Shown piece after piece: positions 16,384 through 22,625 of a stretch of DNA of 22,625 nt (its first letter is position 1; each line of letters starts with the position of its first letter). The translations under genes and the position numbers were made by a program. Origin of the DNA: SFDP01 sp051653625 (GTDB lineage: Bacteria > Bacillota > Clostridia > Lachnospirales > Lachnospiraceae); the NCBI GenBank assembly GCA_051653625.1, contig JBOFWM010000008.1, positions 1 to 22,625 of the forward strand, in the 5' to 3' direction. The notes below the pieces were generated by a model. That model was given only the letters and a program-made list of their open reading frames with translations, did no database searches and was not told the origin of the DNA.

Positions 16384-17556
16384 ATGTTAGATGATTTGCT
16401 TGAAATAGAATATGAAAATTGTAATGAATTTATTATTAAATTTTTTAATTGGCTTGTTATATGTAGCATGATTGCTCTTATATTAAATTATTTAGAGGTT
16501 TTTAAACTTGATAAAGTGATGATGACAAAAATAGTTTGTATATGCATTATTTTATTAATGGTTCCGGTTATTTACTATTTATTAGTTGAACAGAGTAATA
16601 GTTTAAGATTTGCTTATATAACAGCAACCGTTCTAGTGATTACAATTGTAATTTCTTATACTTTTTTTTCATTTCATGTAAGTTTGATTTATCTTCTTCC
16701 AGCAACTGTTTTTAGTCTTTATGGGAAGAGAAGATTGTTGTATTACGTAATAATTATTACAATTGCAGGAATGATAATTTCACATCTTTTGAGTATGAAA
16801 TTATCAATTGTTCCGGAAGATCCTTATAGGAGTTATTATGCATGTATTGTATATTCTTTATTGCCTAAACTTATTATTTATCAATCGTATGTATCTGTTT
16901 TTCTTTTTGAAACGAAACATAATCAGCAATTAATAAGAAAACTTTTTAAGTATTCAAATAAGTTGCATAGTACACAAGAGGAATTGATCATATCCTTTGC
17001 TCAAATGTGTGAGTCTAAATCTGAATATACAGGAAAACATGTAAAGCGAGTATCTAGATATGCCAATACAATTGCTAAAAAACTTGGAATGTCTGTGTAC
17101 GAATGTGAATGTTTATCGATAGCATCCATGATGCATGATGTTGGAAAGTTGAATATACCTAGTGAAATCCTTGAAAAAAATGGAAAACTAACTATGGAAG
17201 AATTTGAAATTATAAAAAAACATACACAAATAGGTCATGAATTGATAAAAGGTTCGCCAGGAGATATTATGCAAATTGCATCAGAAATCACATTGAATCA
17301 TCACGAAAGATGGGATGGAAACGGCTATAATGGTTTAAAGGGTGAAGAAATTCATATTTATAGTAGAATAATGGCGATTGTAGATGTTTTTGATGCTTTG
17401 GTTAGTAAACGTTCATATAAAGAAGCTTGGAGCGTAGAAAAGGCATATGAAGAGATTGTAAGTCAATCAGGTATCATGTTCGATCCTAAAATTGTAACTA
17501 TATTTAAAAAATCTTATTATGAATTTATAGAAATATTAGATAGTATGGGAGATTGA
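16384..17556 (+). CDS. Membrane protein with HD-GYP-type phosphodiesterase domain
   Basis: This 390-residue protein has an N-terminal membrane region with about six hydrophobic helices (about 20-185), then a cytoplasmic HD-GYP-type domain (about 205-375). The catalytic pair is His251-Asp252 in MMHDVGKLNIP. The second metal motif is HHERWDGNGYNGLKGEEI, from His306, and DVFDALVSKRSYKEA follows. The family cleaves cyclic di-GMP. The GYP motif reads Gly-Tyr-Asn and is one residue shorter than the usual GYPxGLxG, so activity or specificity may differ from classical members. AGAGGAG eight bases before ATG 16384 sets the start; an in-frame ATG at 16360 precedes it. It may oppose the GGDEF cyclase at 1472-2539. 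The membrane part is not a sensor I can name. Confidence 0.85.
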   Translation: MLDDLLEIEYENCNEFIIKFFNWLVICSMIALILNYLEVFKLDKVMMTKIVCICIILLMVPVIYYLLVEQSNSLRFAYITATVLVITIVISYTFFSFHVSLIYLLPATVFSLYGKRRLLYYVIIITIAGMIISHLLSMKLSIVPEDPYRSYYACIVYSLLPKLIIYQSYVSVFLFETKHNQQLIRKLFKYSNKLHSTQEELIISFAQMCESKSEYTGKHVKRVSRYANTIAKKLGMSVYECECLSIASMMHDVGKLNIPSEILEKNGKLTMEEFEIIKKHTQIGHELIKGSPGDIMQIASEITLNHHERWDGNGYNGLKGEEIHIYSRIMAIVDVFDALVSKRSYKEAWSVEKAYEEIVSQSGIMFDPKIVTIFKKSYYEFIEILDSMGD

Positions 17557-17567
17557 AGCACAATAAT

Positions 17568-17602
17568 AAAGCCCCAGAGAAAAAGAATGACGCTGAGGCT
17601 TT
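17568..17602. terminator. Shared terminator between convergent genes
   Basis: AAAGCCCCAG (17568-17577) and CTGAGGCTTT (17593-17602) pair over 9 of 10 positions. On the minus strand the stem is followed by TTTATTATT, so it is a better terminator for the BlaI-type gene. On the plus strand it may still end HD-GYP transcripts. Confidence 0.6.
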
Positions 17603-17635
17603 AGGTGAAGTGCGCAAAAAATACGATAGTAAATA

Positions 17636-18058
17636 TTAGTTTTTAGTTAATTGTTGTTTTTTCTTCATAATTACTTGTTCTAATTGTTCAATTTCAGAAA
17701 GTAATTGTTGAGCATCCATCTCAGAATCTAATAAAGTAGACACAAAATTTGCTGCTGCATTTGGTACATCACTTAAATTTTTAAAAAGAGAACTAATATA
17801 ATTAAGTTGATATTCTTCAGGGGTAAGTAATGGAATATAGCTACGAGTTAAAACTTTACCACTATATACAATTTCATCAATTTTAATATATTTATATTGT
17901 AATAATTTTTTTAATACTGCTTGAACAGTGTTAATCGTAATTTCGTTGCTTATTGTTACGATTTCGGAGGCAATAAGAGGTTTATCAGCCTCCCATAAAA
18001 TAGTCATTATATCAAATTCTCTTTTGGTTAATGGCTGCCTTATCATTAATGGTTTCAT
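17636..18058 (-). CDS. BlaI/MecI-family transcriptional repressor
   Basis: This 140-residue protein has an N-terminal winged helix of the BlaI/MecI/CopY family (about 8-75; LTKREFDIMTILWEADKPL, then ITINTVQAVLKKLLQYKYIKI). A C-terminal helical dimerisation region with SEIEQLEQVIMKKKQQL follows. Family members bind TACA/TGTA dyads and are usually inactivated by a neighbouring BlaR1-type membrane protease. No such sensor gene is present here and no beta-lactamase is nearby, so the signal is unknown. The start at 18058 is preferred over ATG 18076 because GGAG lies eight bases before it and overlaps the longer version. No TACA/TGTA dyad is seen at its own promoter. Its target could be elsewhere; the palindrome at 2583-2618 has TACA-N-TGTA ends, but its spacing differs from classical operators. 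Confidence 0.85.
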   Translation of the reverse strand: MKPLMIRQPLTKREFDIMTILWEADKPLIASEIVTISNEITINTVQAVLKKLLQYKYIKIDEIVYSGKVLTRSYIPLLTPEEYQLNYISSLFKNLSDVPNAAANFVSTLLDSEMDAQQLLSEIEQLEQVIMKKKQQLTKN

Positions 18059-18095
18059 AATTAATTCTCCAATCATATTTTTCTAATTAAATAGT

Positions 18096-18124
18096 ATAAT
18101 ATAAATAAGTGTAATAAATGTCAA
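18096..18124 (-). promoter_or_regulatory. Promoter of the BlaI-type repressor gene
   Basis: Read on the minus strand, TTGACA (18124-18119), a 17-base spacer and TATTAT (18101-18096) form a near-consensus promoter. Transcription would start about 30 bases before the start codon. Confidence 0.75.
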
Positions 18125-18250
18125 TAAGTAAATGAAAAAGGAAAATACTTACAAAAATACAAACAAAATATAAAAAATGTATGCATTTAAAACAAAAAAA
18201 TTAAAGATTAAGAGTAAATATTATACAATAAACATGAAATATCATATTAA

Positions 18251-18889
18251 CTAAAATCCTAAAGTGTCATTTACTAAGATTACATGGATTCTGTTTTTGT
18301 GTTTAGAATATCTAGTTGTAAGGAATTGACAACAGATTGTTTCTTGTGTTTGGCAATTTGCACAACTTCCGGTTTGTTTGCAAGGTGTATTAATAGGAAA
18401 ACGTTGTGCATTTAGTGGTGCAGCTATACAACGAGCGCGTTTTAAAGCATCTTCTTCATCTTTTACAACTTTATTCATACCAACAATCATAATGACGTAT
18501 GATGGACCGTATGCAATGGCAGCGATACGATTTGCATTTCCATCAATATTTACTAAAATACCATCTTCTGTTATAGCATTGGTGCTACTTAAAAAGTAAT
18601 CAGCGCCAAATATCTTTAATTCCATCTCTTTTTTTTCTTCTTGTGTTTTGCAAGAATCACGATTATAAATCGTATAATGTCCATCTATAAGTGCTTTTTT
18701 TAGCCCGATATCTTCAACACTCATAGAACCACCCCAACCAATACTCGAGCCTTGTGGTATTAAATCTAATGCAAGTTGAAGAGCTTCTTGTTTGGTGTGA
18801 GCATAATATCCTGTCATATTTCTTTTGTTTAATCCTACTATCACTTTTTTAGCAAGTAGTTCATTACGAATTTTAATAATATTACACAT
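18251..18889 (-). CDS. Stand-alone LUD-domain protein (LutC/YkgG-like)
   Basis: This 212-residue protein is formed almost entirely by a LUD (lactate utilisation, formerly DUF162) domain. Landmarks are NMTGYYAHTKQEALQLALDLIPQGSSIGWGGSMSVEDIG near the N-terminus, STNAITEDGILVNIDGNANRIAAIAYGP in the middle, and a cysteine-rich end with CKQTGSCANC and a following TICC. That end resembles the CxxTGxCxxC tails of clostridial stand-alone LUD proteins and might bind a metal, by inference. In Bacillus the domain belongs to the LutABC lactate oxidation complex. No LutA or LutB partner is present here, so a role in lactate use is not shown. GGAGG six bases before the ATG fixes the start. It is probably a single-gene unit. 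Confidence 0.85.
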   Translation of the reverse strand: MCNIIKIRNELLAKKVIVGLNKRNMTGYYAHTKQEALQLALDLIPQGSSIGWGGSMSVEDIGLKKALIDGHYTIYNRDSCKTQEEKKEMELKIFGADYFLSSTNAITEDGILVNIDGNANRIAAIAYGPSYVIMIVGMNKVVKDEEDALKRARCIAAPLNAQRFPINTPCKQTGSCANCQTQETICCQFLTTRYSKHKNRIHVILVNDTLGF

Positions 18890-18913
18890 CTTTCGCCTCC
18901 TTTTTATGTGTAG

Positions 18914-18922
18914 ATTATAGCA
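18914..18922 (-). promoter_or_regulatory. Extended -10 promoter of the LUD gene
   Basis: On the minus strand TG-C-TATAAT lies about 25 bases before the start codon. The -35 region at normal spacing (TATCAT) is weak, which fits an extended -10 promoter. Confidence 0.6.
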
Positions 18923-19248
18923 TAGATATAAAAATAATGATATAAAACGTGGTCGAAATGAAAGATTTAATATTTTGTAAAGAATTAATTTATTTTGTTA
19001 GTAAATTACACATTAATTATTTCCATATTATGGAAGAAACTAAAATTATTATAAATAATTAAACTATATTTAAAATATGAACAATTCAAAAATGAAAGTA
19101 GAGTTTTAAAAGAACAATCATATTATTTTCAGTCACAGAAAAGGGGGGTATAAAAGTTTTTTTTCAATATGAAATTTATATAAAAAATAACTTGTTTGTT
19201 TTTGTAATTTGTTCAATATATAAAACATATATTTATTTCTGTTTTTAA
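18923..19248. other. AT-rich intergenic region between divergent LUD and chemoreceptor genes
   Basis: No gene is supported here. The only marked structure is a 15-bp perfect palindrome at 19021-19035, TTCCATA-T-TATGGAA. It sits about 100 bases upstream of the LUD promoter and 210 upstream of the chemoreceptor promoter. It could be an operator for either gene. Confidence 0.35.
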
Positions 19249-19277
19249 TTGAAATATATATTAGTATTTGATATACT
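19249..19277 (+). promoter_or_regulatory. Promoter of the first chemoreceptor gene
   Basis: TTGAAA (19249-19254), a 17-base spacer and TATACT (19272-19277) fit the housekeeping consensus and give a leader of about 32 bases. No sigma-D type motility promoter was recognised here, so the gene may not follow the flagellar regulon. Confidence 0.65.
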
Positions 19278-19315
19278 TTGTTAATGGGATTTGGGATATG
19301 AGGAGGAAAAAGAAA

Positions 19316-20983
19316 ATGATAAACGAAATGAAAAAAACAGACAAGAATCAATCAATGAAAACAGAATTTTATAAGAGATTTTTAGCAATTATAGTGTCCG
19401 GAATTGGAATTGCAATTGTAATTGTATTTAGTATCCTTACATTAATTAACATAAGTAAAACGGTAGACCGTAGCAATGAAGAAATAAAATTATTTTTACG
19501 AGCACGTTCTGATCATAGGGAATTACAATTGTCACTTTTAGAAAGTGTAGAAACTGGCAAAAGTTTTCAAGGAGAAAAAGTACCAGATGCATGTGAATTT
19601 GGAATAGCGCTATATGGAGATATTTTGAATCAACCTAGTATGAAATCATTTTATAACCAAATTGAGGCAGATCATGCACAAATACATAATAAAGTAGAAG
19701 AATGTTTGAAATTGGCAGAAACTTCTCCAGAAAAAGCAATACTTTATTTTAACACTGAGATATTACCACATATAGAGAAATTTGTAAGTATCTTAGATCA
19801 AGAAATTGAAGTTTTAGAGGCAGACGTTGCAAAAGCAGAAGCTTTTGGAAATATTCTCAATATTGTTGCAATAGTTATTTGTTTAGCGGCTACTCTATTA
19901 ACCATTTTAATTACAATTAATACATATAGCTATATTAATAAAAATGTAATTAATAATATCATTAAGGTTTCAGAAGAAACAAAAAAATTAGCACAAGGAA
20001 AACTTGAGTTAGAGTTAGATATAGAAGGACAATATGAAGTTGAAGAATTGATTGTATCACTTCGAGATTCTGTTAGTAAAATTGCAGAATATATTTTAGC
20101 CATAAAAGAAGCAATGCAATATTTTGCAAAGGGAGATTTAAGTCATACTCTTTCCACTGAATTTGTAGGTGATTTTATTGAAATTAAAGATTCCATTGAG
20201 GATTTTAGAGCAAATATTAATAGTACTTTATTTAACATCAAACAAGAATCTGTAAATGTTTCAGATGGATCAGAACAAATTGCGCAAGTTGCATTAGGTT
20301 TAGCTGAAGGTGCAACGGAACAAGCAGGAAGTGTGGAAGAATTATTAGCGACAATTGGTGAACTAGTTAATGCTGTAGATACTACTGCTAAACATACAAA
20401 TGACATTAATATATTAATGTCAGAAACGATATATAAAGTGAATGATGGAAATGAAAAAATGGTAGAGATGAATGATGCTATGAGCTTGATTAGTAGTAAA
20501 TCATCAGAAATACAAAATATTATTGATACAATTAATAGTATATCGGCACAGACAAATCTTTTATCATTAAACGCTGCAATAGAAGCGGCAAGAGCAGGAG
20601 CAGCTGGAAAAGGATTTGCTGTAGTTGCTGATGAAGTACGTAGCTTGGCAGAAGAATCAAGCATGGCAGCAAAAACAATTGAAACACTTATCGTTGAAAC
20701 AATAAAAGCAGTAAAAGATGGCGAATCAAAAGTTGCAGAAACTACAGTTGTATTTGAAGATATACAAAAAAGATCGATTGAAATTCAAGAAAAAACAGAG
20801 TCTGTGGCATCTGTTTCAAAAAATCAAGCATATAGTATGAATCAATTAAAAACAGGTGTAGAGCATATTGCTTCTGTTGTAGAAAATAATTCGGCTACGT
20901 CGGAAGAAAGTGCTGCTGCAAGTGAAGAATTATCTAAGAGTGCACATTCAATGAATGATTTAATAGAAGGATTTATATTATAA
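19316..20983 (+). CDS. Methyl-accepting chemotaxis protein with extracytoplasmic CZB-type domain
   Basis: This 555-residue chemoreceptor has a first membrane helix at about 23-46, an external domain (about 47-179), a second helix (about 180-201), a HAMP-type linker and a long cytoplasmic signalling coiled coil. The conserved hairpin tip is INSISAQTNLLSLNAAIEAA with GFAVVADEVRSLAEES, the region that contacts CheA and CheW. The external domain carries His67, Cys93 (ACEFG), His120 and His124 (DHAQIH). This is the 3His/1Cys signature of the CZB zinc-binding domain; Cys-to-His (27) and His-to-His (4) spacings are the same as I recall for DgcZ. CZB domains are usually cytoplasmic. The start at 19316 is chosen because AGGAGG lies nine bases upstream, and it aligns residue for residue with the next paralog. 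A tandem copy follows after a terminator. Confidence 0.9.
   Translation: MINEMKKTDKNQSMKTEFYKRFLAIIVSGIGIAIVIVFSILTLINISKTVDRSNEEIKLFLRARSDHRELQLSLLESVETGKSFQGEKVPDACEFGIALYGDILNQPSMKSFYNQIEADHAQIHNKVEECLKLAETSPEKAILYFNTEILPHIEKFVSILDQEIEVLEADVAKAEAFGNILNIVAIVICLAATLLTILITINTYSYINKNVINNIIKVSEETKKLAQGKLELELDIEGQYEVEELIVSLRDSVSKIAEYILAIKEAMQYFAKGDLSHTLSTEFVGDFIEIKDSIEDFRANINSTLFNIKQESVNVSDGSEQIAQVALGLAEGATEQAGSVEELLATIGELVNAVDTTAKHTNDINILMSETIYKVNDGNEKMVEMNDAMSLISSKSSEIQNIIDTINSISAQTNLLSLNAAIEAARAGAAGKGFAVVADEVRSLAEESSMAAKTIETLIVETIKAVKDGESKVAETTVVFEDIQKRSIEIQEKTESVASVSKNQAYSMNQLKTGVEHIASVVENNSATSEESAAASEELSKSAHSMNDLIEGFIL
20486..20700 (+). repeat. Long direct repeat, copy 1 (chemoreceptor signalling domain)
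   Basis: This stretch of the first chemoreceptor gene aligns without gaps to 22311-22525 of the second, at a constant offset of 1825 bases. Many blocks are identical and most differences fall at third codon positions. It reflects a tandem gene duplication under protein-level constraint rather than a mobile element. Confidence 0.75.
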
Positions 20984-20993
20984 AAACGTGAAG

Positions 20994-21023
20994 AAGAACA
21001 GAGTATTGCGCTGTTCTTTTTTT
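20994..21023 (+). terminator. Rho-independent terminator after the first chemoreceptor gene
   Basis: AAGAACAG (20994-21001) pairs with CTGTTCTT (21011-21018) around a nine-base loop, and the T-run continues to 21023. It shows that the two tandem chemoreceptor genes are separate transcription units. Confidence 0.85.
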
Positions 21024-21060
21024 GCAAATTCAAAATGGAAAATTATAGAAATTGTTATGA

Positions 21061-21089
21061 TTGAATTTTTTGTTTTAATTTGTTATAAT
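21061..21089 (+). promoter_or_regulatory. Promoter of the second chemoreceptor gene
   Basis: TTGAAT (21061-21066), 17 bases, and TATAAT (21084-21089) preceded by an extended TG-T give a strong housekeeping promoter. The leader would be about 42 bases. Confidence 0.75.
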
Positions 21090-21137
21090 ATAAAAAATCT
21101 ATAAAAAATTTTACATATATGATGAGGAGGCAATGTT

Positions 21138-22625
21138 ATGAATGAAAAAAGACCTAATAATGGAAAGAAAAGGTCGTTACAAACAGAATTTATTAAGCGA
21201 TTTGGAGCAATTATTGCATCGGGAGTTGGGGTTGCTGTAATTGTTATATTTTGTATAATATGTTTAGTTGTTGAAAATGGAAAAGTTGATACATACAATG
21301 CTCAAGCTAGAGTGTTTTTACATGCTGAATCATCGCATAGAACATGGCAATCACAAGTCTTAGCAAGTATTAATAATGGATCTGAATTTACTGGTCAAAC
21401 AGACCCAACACAATGTTCTTTTGGAAAAGAATTATATTCAACAATAAAGAATGATCCTGAAATGCAAGATTTTTATCATAAGGCAGAACCAATTCATGCA
21501 GAAATTCATAATAGTGTTTTGGAATGTATAGAAATATCAAAAACATCGAGAGAAGATGCTAATACATTTTTTGAAGAAAAAATTCATCCTAACATAGAAG
21601 CATTAGTTGCTATCCTTAAACAAGAAGTGGAAAAACGTGAAATTGAGATTGACAAAGGAATTATTTTAATTGGAAAATTAAATAATATTTCGATTATAGC
21701 GTGTTTATTTGTTGCAATAAGTACTATTTTAATTACAATTAATACTTATAAATATATTAATAAAAATATAATTAAGAATATGCTTAGAATTTCTGAAGAA
21801 ACAAAGAAATTAGCAGAAGGAAAATTAACACTTGATTTAGAATTAGAATCTTCTTATGAAGTAAAAGAATTGGTTGAGTCGTTGGATCGTTCTGTTAAGA
21901 AAATTGCAGAATATATAGCTGCAATAAAAATGGGAATGTCAAGTTTTGCGATTGGAGATTTAAGGCAAATTAAGGCACCAATACAGTTTATTGGTGATTT
22001 TGTTGAAATTCAGGATTCGATTGAATCATTTGGAGAATCTATTTCAAAAACACTTAAAAATATTCAAGAGGAATCTTCGAAAGTATCAGATGGGGCAGAA
22101 CAGATTGCACAGGCATCTTTAGATTTAGCAAAGGGTGCAACTGACCAAGCGGGAAGTATTGAAGAATTATTAGCAACAATTGGAGAGTTAGTAGAAACAG
22201 TAGAAACCACCGCAAAATTCACAAGTGATATCAATACATTGATGATGGAAACAATATATAAAGTGAATGATGGCAATACAAAGATGTTAGAAATGAATGA
22301 AGCAATGTGTTTGATTAGTAGCAAATCATCAGAAATACAAAATATTATTGATACTATTAATAGTATTTCAGCACAAACGAATTTGTTGTCATTGAATGCT
22401 GCAATTGAAGCTGCAAGAGCAGGAGCAGCAGGAAAAGGATTTGCAGTAGTTGCGGATGAAGTTCGTAGTTTAGCAGAAGAATCAAGTATGGCAGCAAAAA
22501 CAATTGAGGCACTTATTCTTGAGACTATTAAAGCTGTAGAACAAGGGGAGACTAAAGTTGCTGAAACAAGTGATGTGTTTGGAAAGATTCAAAAAAGTTC
22601 CGCAGAAATTCAAGAAAAAACAGAG
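21138..22625 (+). CDS. Second methyl-accepting chemotaxis protein with CZB-type domain (3' end cut by window)
   Basis: This frame is open from ATG 21138 to the window end (496 codons, no stop), so the C-terminus is missing. AGGAGG lies seven bases before the ATG. It is a paralog of the preceding chemoreceptor with the same plan: helix 1 (about 23-45), external domain, helix 2 (about 185-206), HAMP-type linker and signalling domain with the tip INSISAQTNLLSLNAAIEAA. The external domain is a clearer CZB match than the first copy: His67-x2-Trp70, TDPTQCSFGKELY with Cys93, and PIHAEIH with His120 and His124. All four candidate zinc ligands sit at the same residue numbers as in the first copy. By analogy with known CZB proteins it may sense zinc or oxidants such as hypochlorous acid; that is inference. 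It probably acts at receptor arrays with CheA and CheW. Confidence 0.88.
   Translation, partial: MNEKRPNNGKKRSLQTEFIKRFGAIIASGVGVAVIVIFCIICLVVENGKVDTYNAQARVFLHAESSHRTWQSQVLASINNGSEFTGQTDPTQCSFGKELYSTIKNDPEMQDFYHKAEPIHAEIHNSVLECIEISKTSREDANTFFEEKIHPNIEALVAILKQEVEKREIEIDKGIILIGKLNNISIIACLFVAISTILITINTYKYINKNIIKNMLRISEETKKLAEGKLTLDLELESSYEVKELVESLDRSVKKIAEYIAAIKMGMSSFAIGDLRQIKAPIQFIGDFVEIQDSIESFGESISKTLKNIQEESSKVSDGAEQIAQASLDLAKGATDQAGSIEELLATIGELVETVETTAKFTSDINTLMMETIYKVNDGNTKMLEMNEAMCLISSKSSEIQNIIDTINSISAQTNLLSLNAAIEAARAGAAGKGFAVVADEVRSLAEESSMAAKTIEALILETIKAVEQGETKVAETSDVFGKIQKSSAEIQEKTE
22311..22525 (+). repeat. Long direct repeat, copy 2 (chemoreceptor signalling domain)
   Basis: This is the partner of 20486-20700. 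The external sensor regions of the two genes are far less similar at DNA level than this part, so the receptors may have diverged in what they sense while keeping the same output. Confidence 0.75.

Noticed and set aside
18125..18250. Terminator for the LUD gene between it and the BlaI-type gene
   Set aside because: Only weak A/T pairing such as AAATG/CATTT near 18178 is visible; not strong enough to annotate.
19200..19315. Sigma-D type motility promoter before the chemoreceptor
   Set aside because: No GCCGATAA-like element was found at suitable spacing; a housekeeping-type promoter fits better.
20143..20664. Minus-strand frame of 173 codons inside the first chemoreceptor gene
   Set aside because: A matching antisense frame appears in the paralog at 22064-22324, which shows that it follows from the conserved codons of the signalling domain rather than from a real gene.
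1..22625. CRISPR array, insertion sequence, prophage or tRNA
   Set aside because: No regularly spaced repeats, transposase or integrase reading frames or cloverleaf structures were recognised.

Overview
The window is AT-rich, with strong AGGAGG-type ribosome binding sites, TTGACA/TATAAT promoters, a lipoprotein-type binding protein and tandem chemoreceptors. This points to a motile, anaerobic low-GC Firmicute, most likely a Lachnospiraceae-type clostridium. That placement is inferred from gene content and style; no rRNA or other marker is present.

Left part (1-6912). A short reading-frame tail (2-61) is followed by an iron-dependent alcohol dehydrogenase. A convergent membrane diguanylate cyclase lies on the minus strand, and a shared terminator separates the two. 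The cyclase diverges from a sirtuin across a perfect 17+2+17 palindrome. The sirtuin is followed in the same direction by a threonine-aldolase-type PLP enzyme, a Y-family translesion polymerase with a C-terminal clamp-binding motif, its YolD-like partner and a small two-helix membrane protein. A strong terminator closes the run.

Centre (6913-16172). This is a complete L-arabinose operon. A TTGACA-N17-TATATT promoter and a long leader with an AraR-type operator precede a sugar-binding lipoprotein (chvE-like), an intercistronic hairpin, a double ATPase (mmsA-like), a permease (mmsB-like), the repressor araR, and araA, araB and araD. The transporter brings in sugar, AraA isomerises arabinose to ribulose, AraB phosphorylates it, AraD delivers xylulose-5-phosphate to the pentose phosphate pathway, and AraR closes the feedback loop. 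A long A/T hairpin ends the operon.

Right part (16173-22625). A membrane HD-GYP-type phosphodiesterase is followed by convergent minus-strand genes for a BlaI/MecI-type repressor without a BlaR1 partner and a stand-alone LUD-domain protein. Then come two tandem paralogous chemoreceptors, the second cut by the window end. Both carry a zinc-binding CZB-type signature (His67, Cys93, His120, His124) between their two membrane helices. This predicts a CZB sensor outside the cell, although the domain is best known as cytoplasmic. It is the most unusual feature of the window.

No CRISPR array, transposase, phage gene, tRNA or rRNA was seen. The region reads as ordinary chromosome, with sugar catabolism, DNA-damage tolerance, c-di-GMP signalling and chemotaxis side by side.
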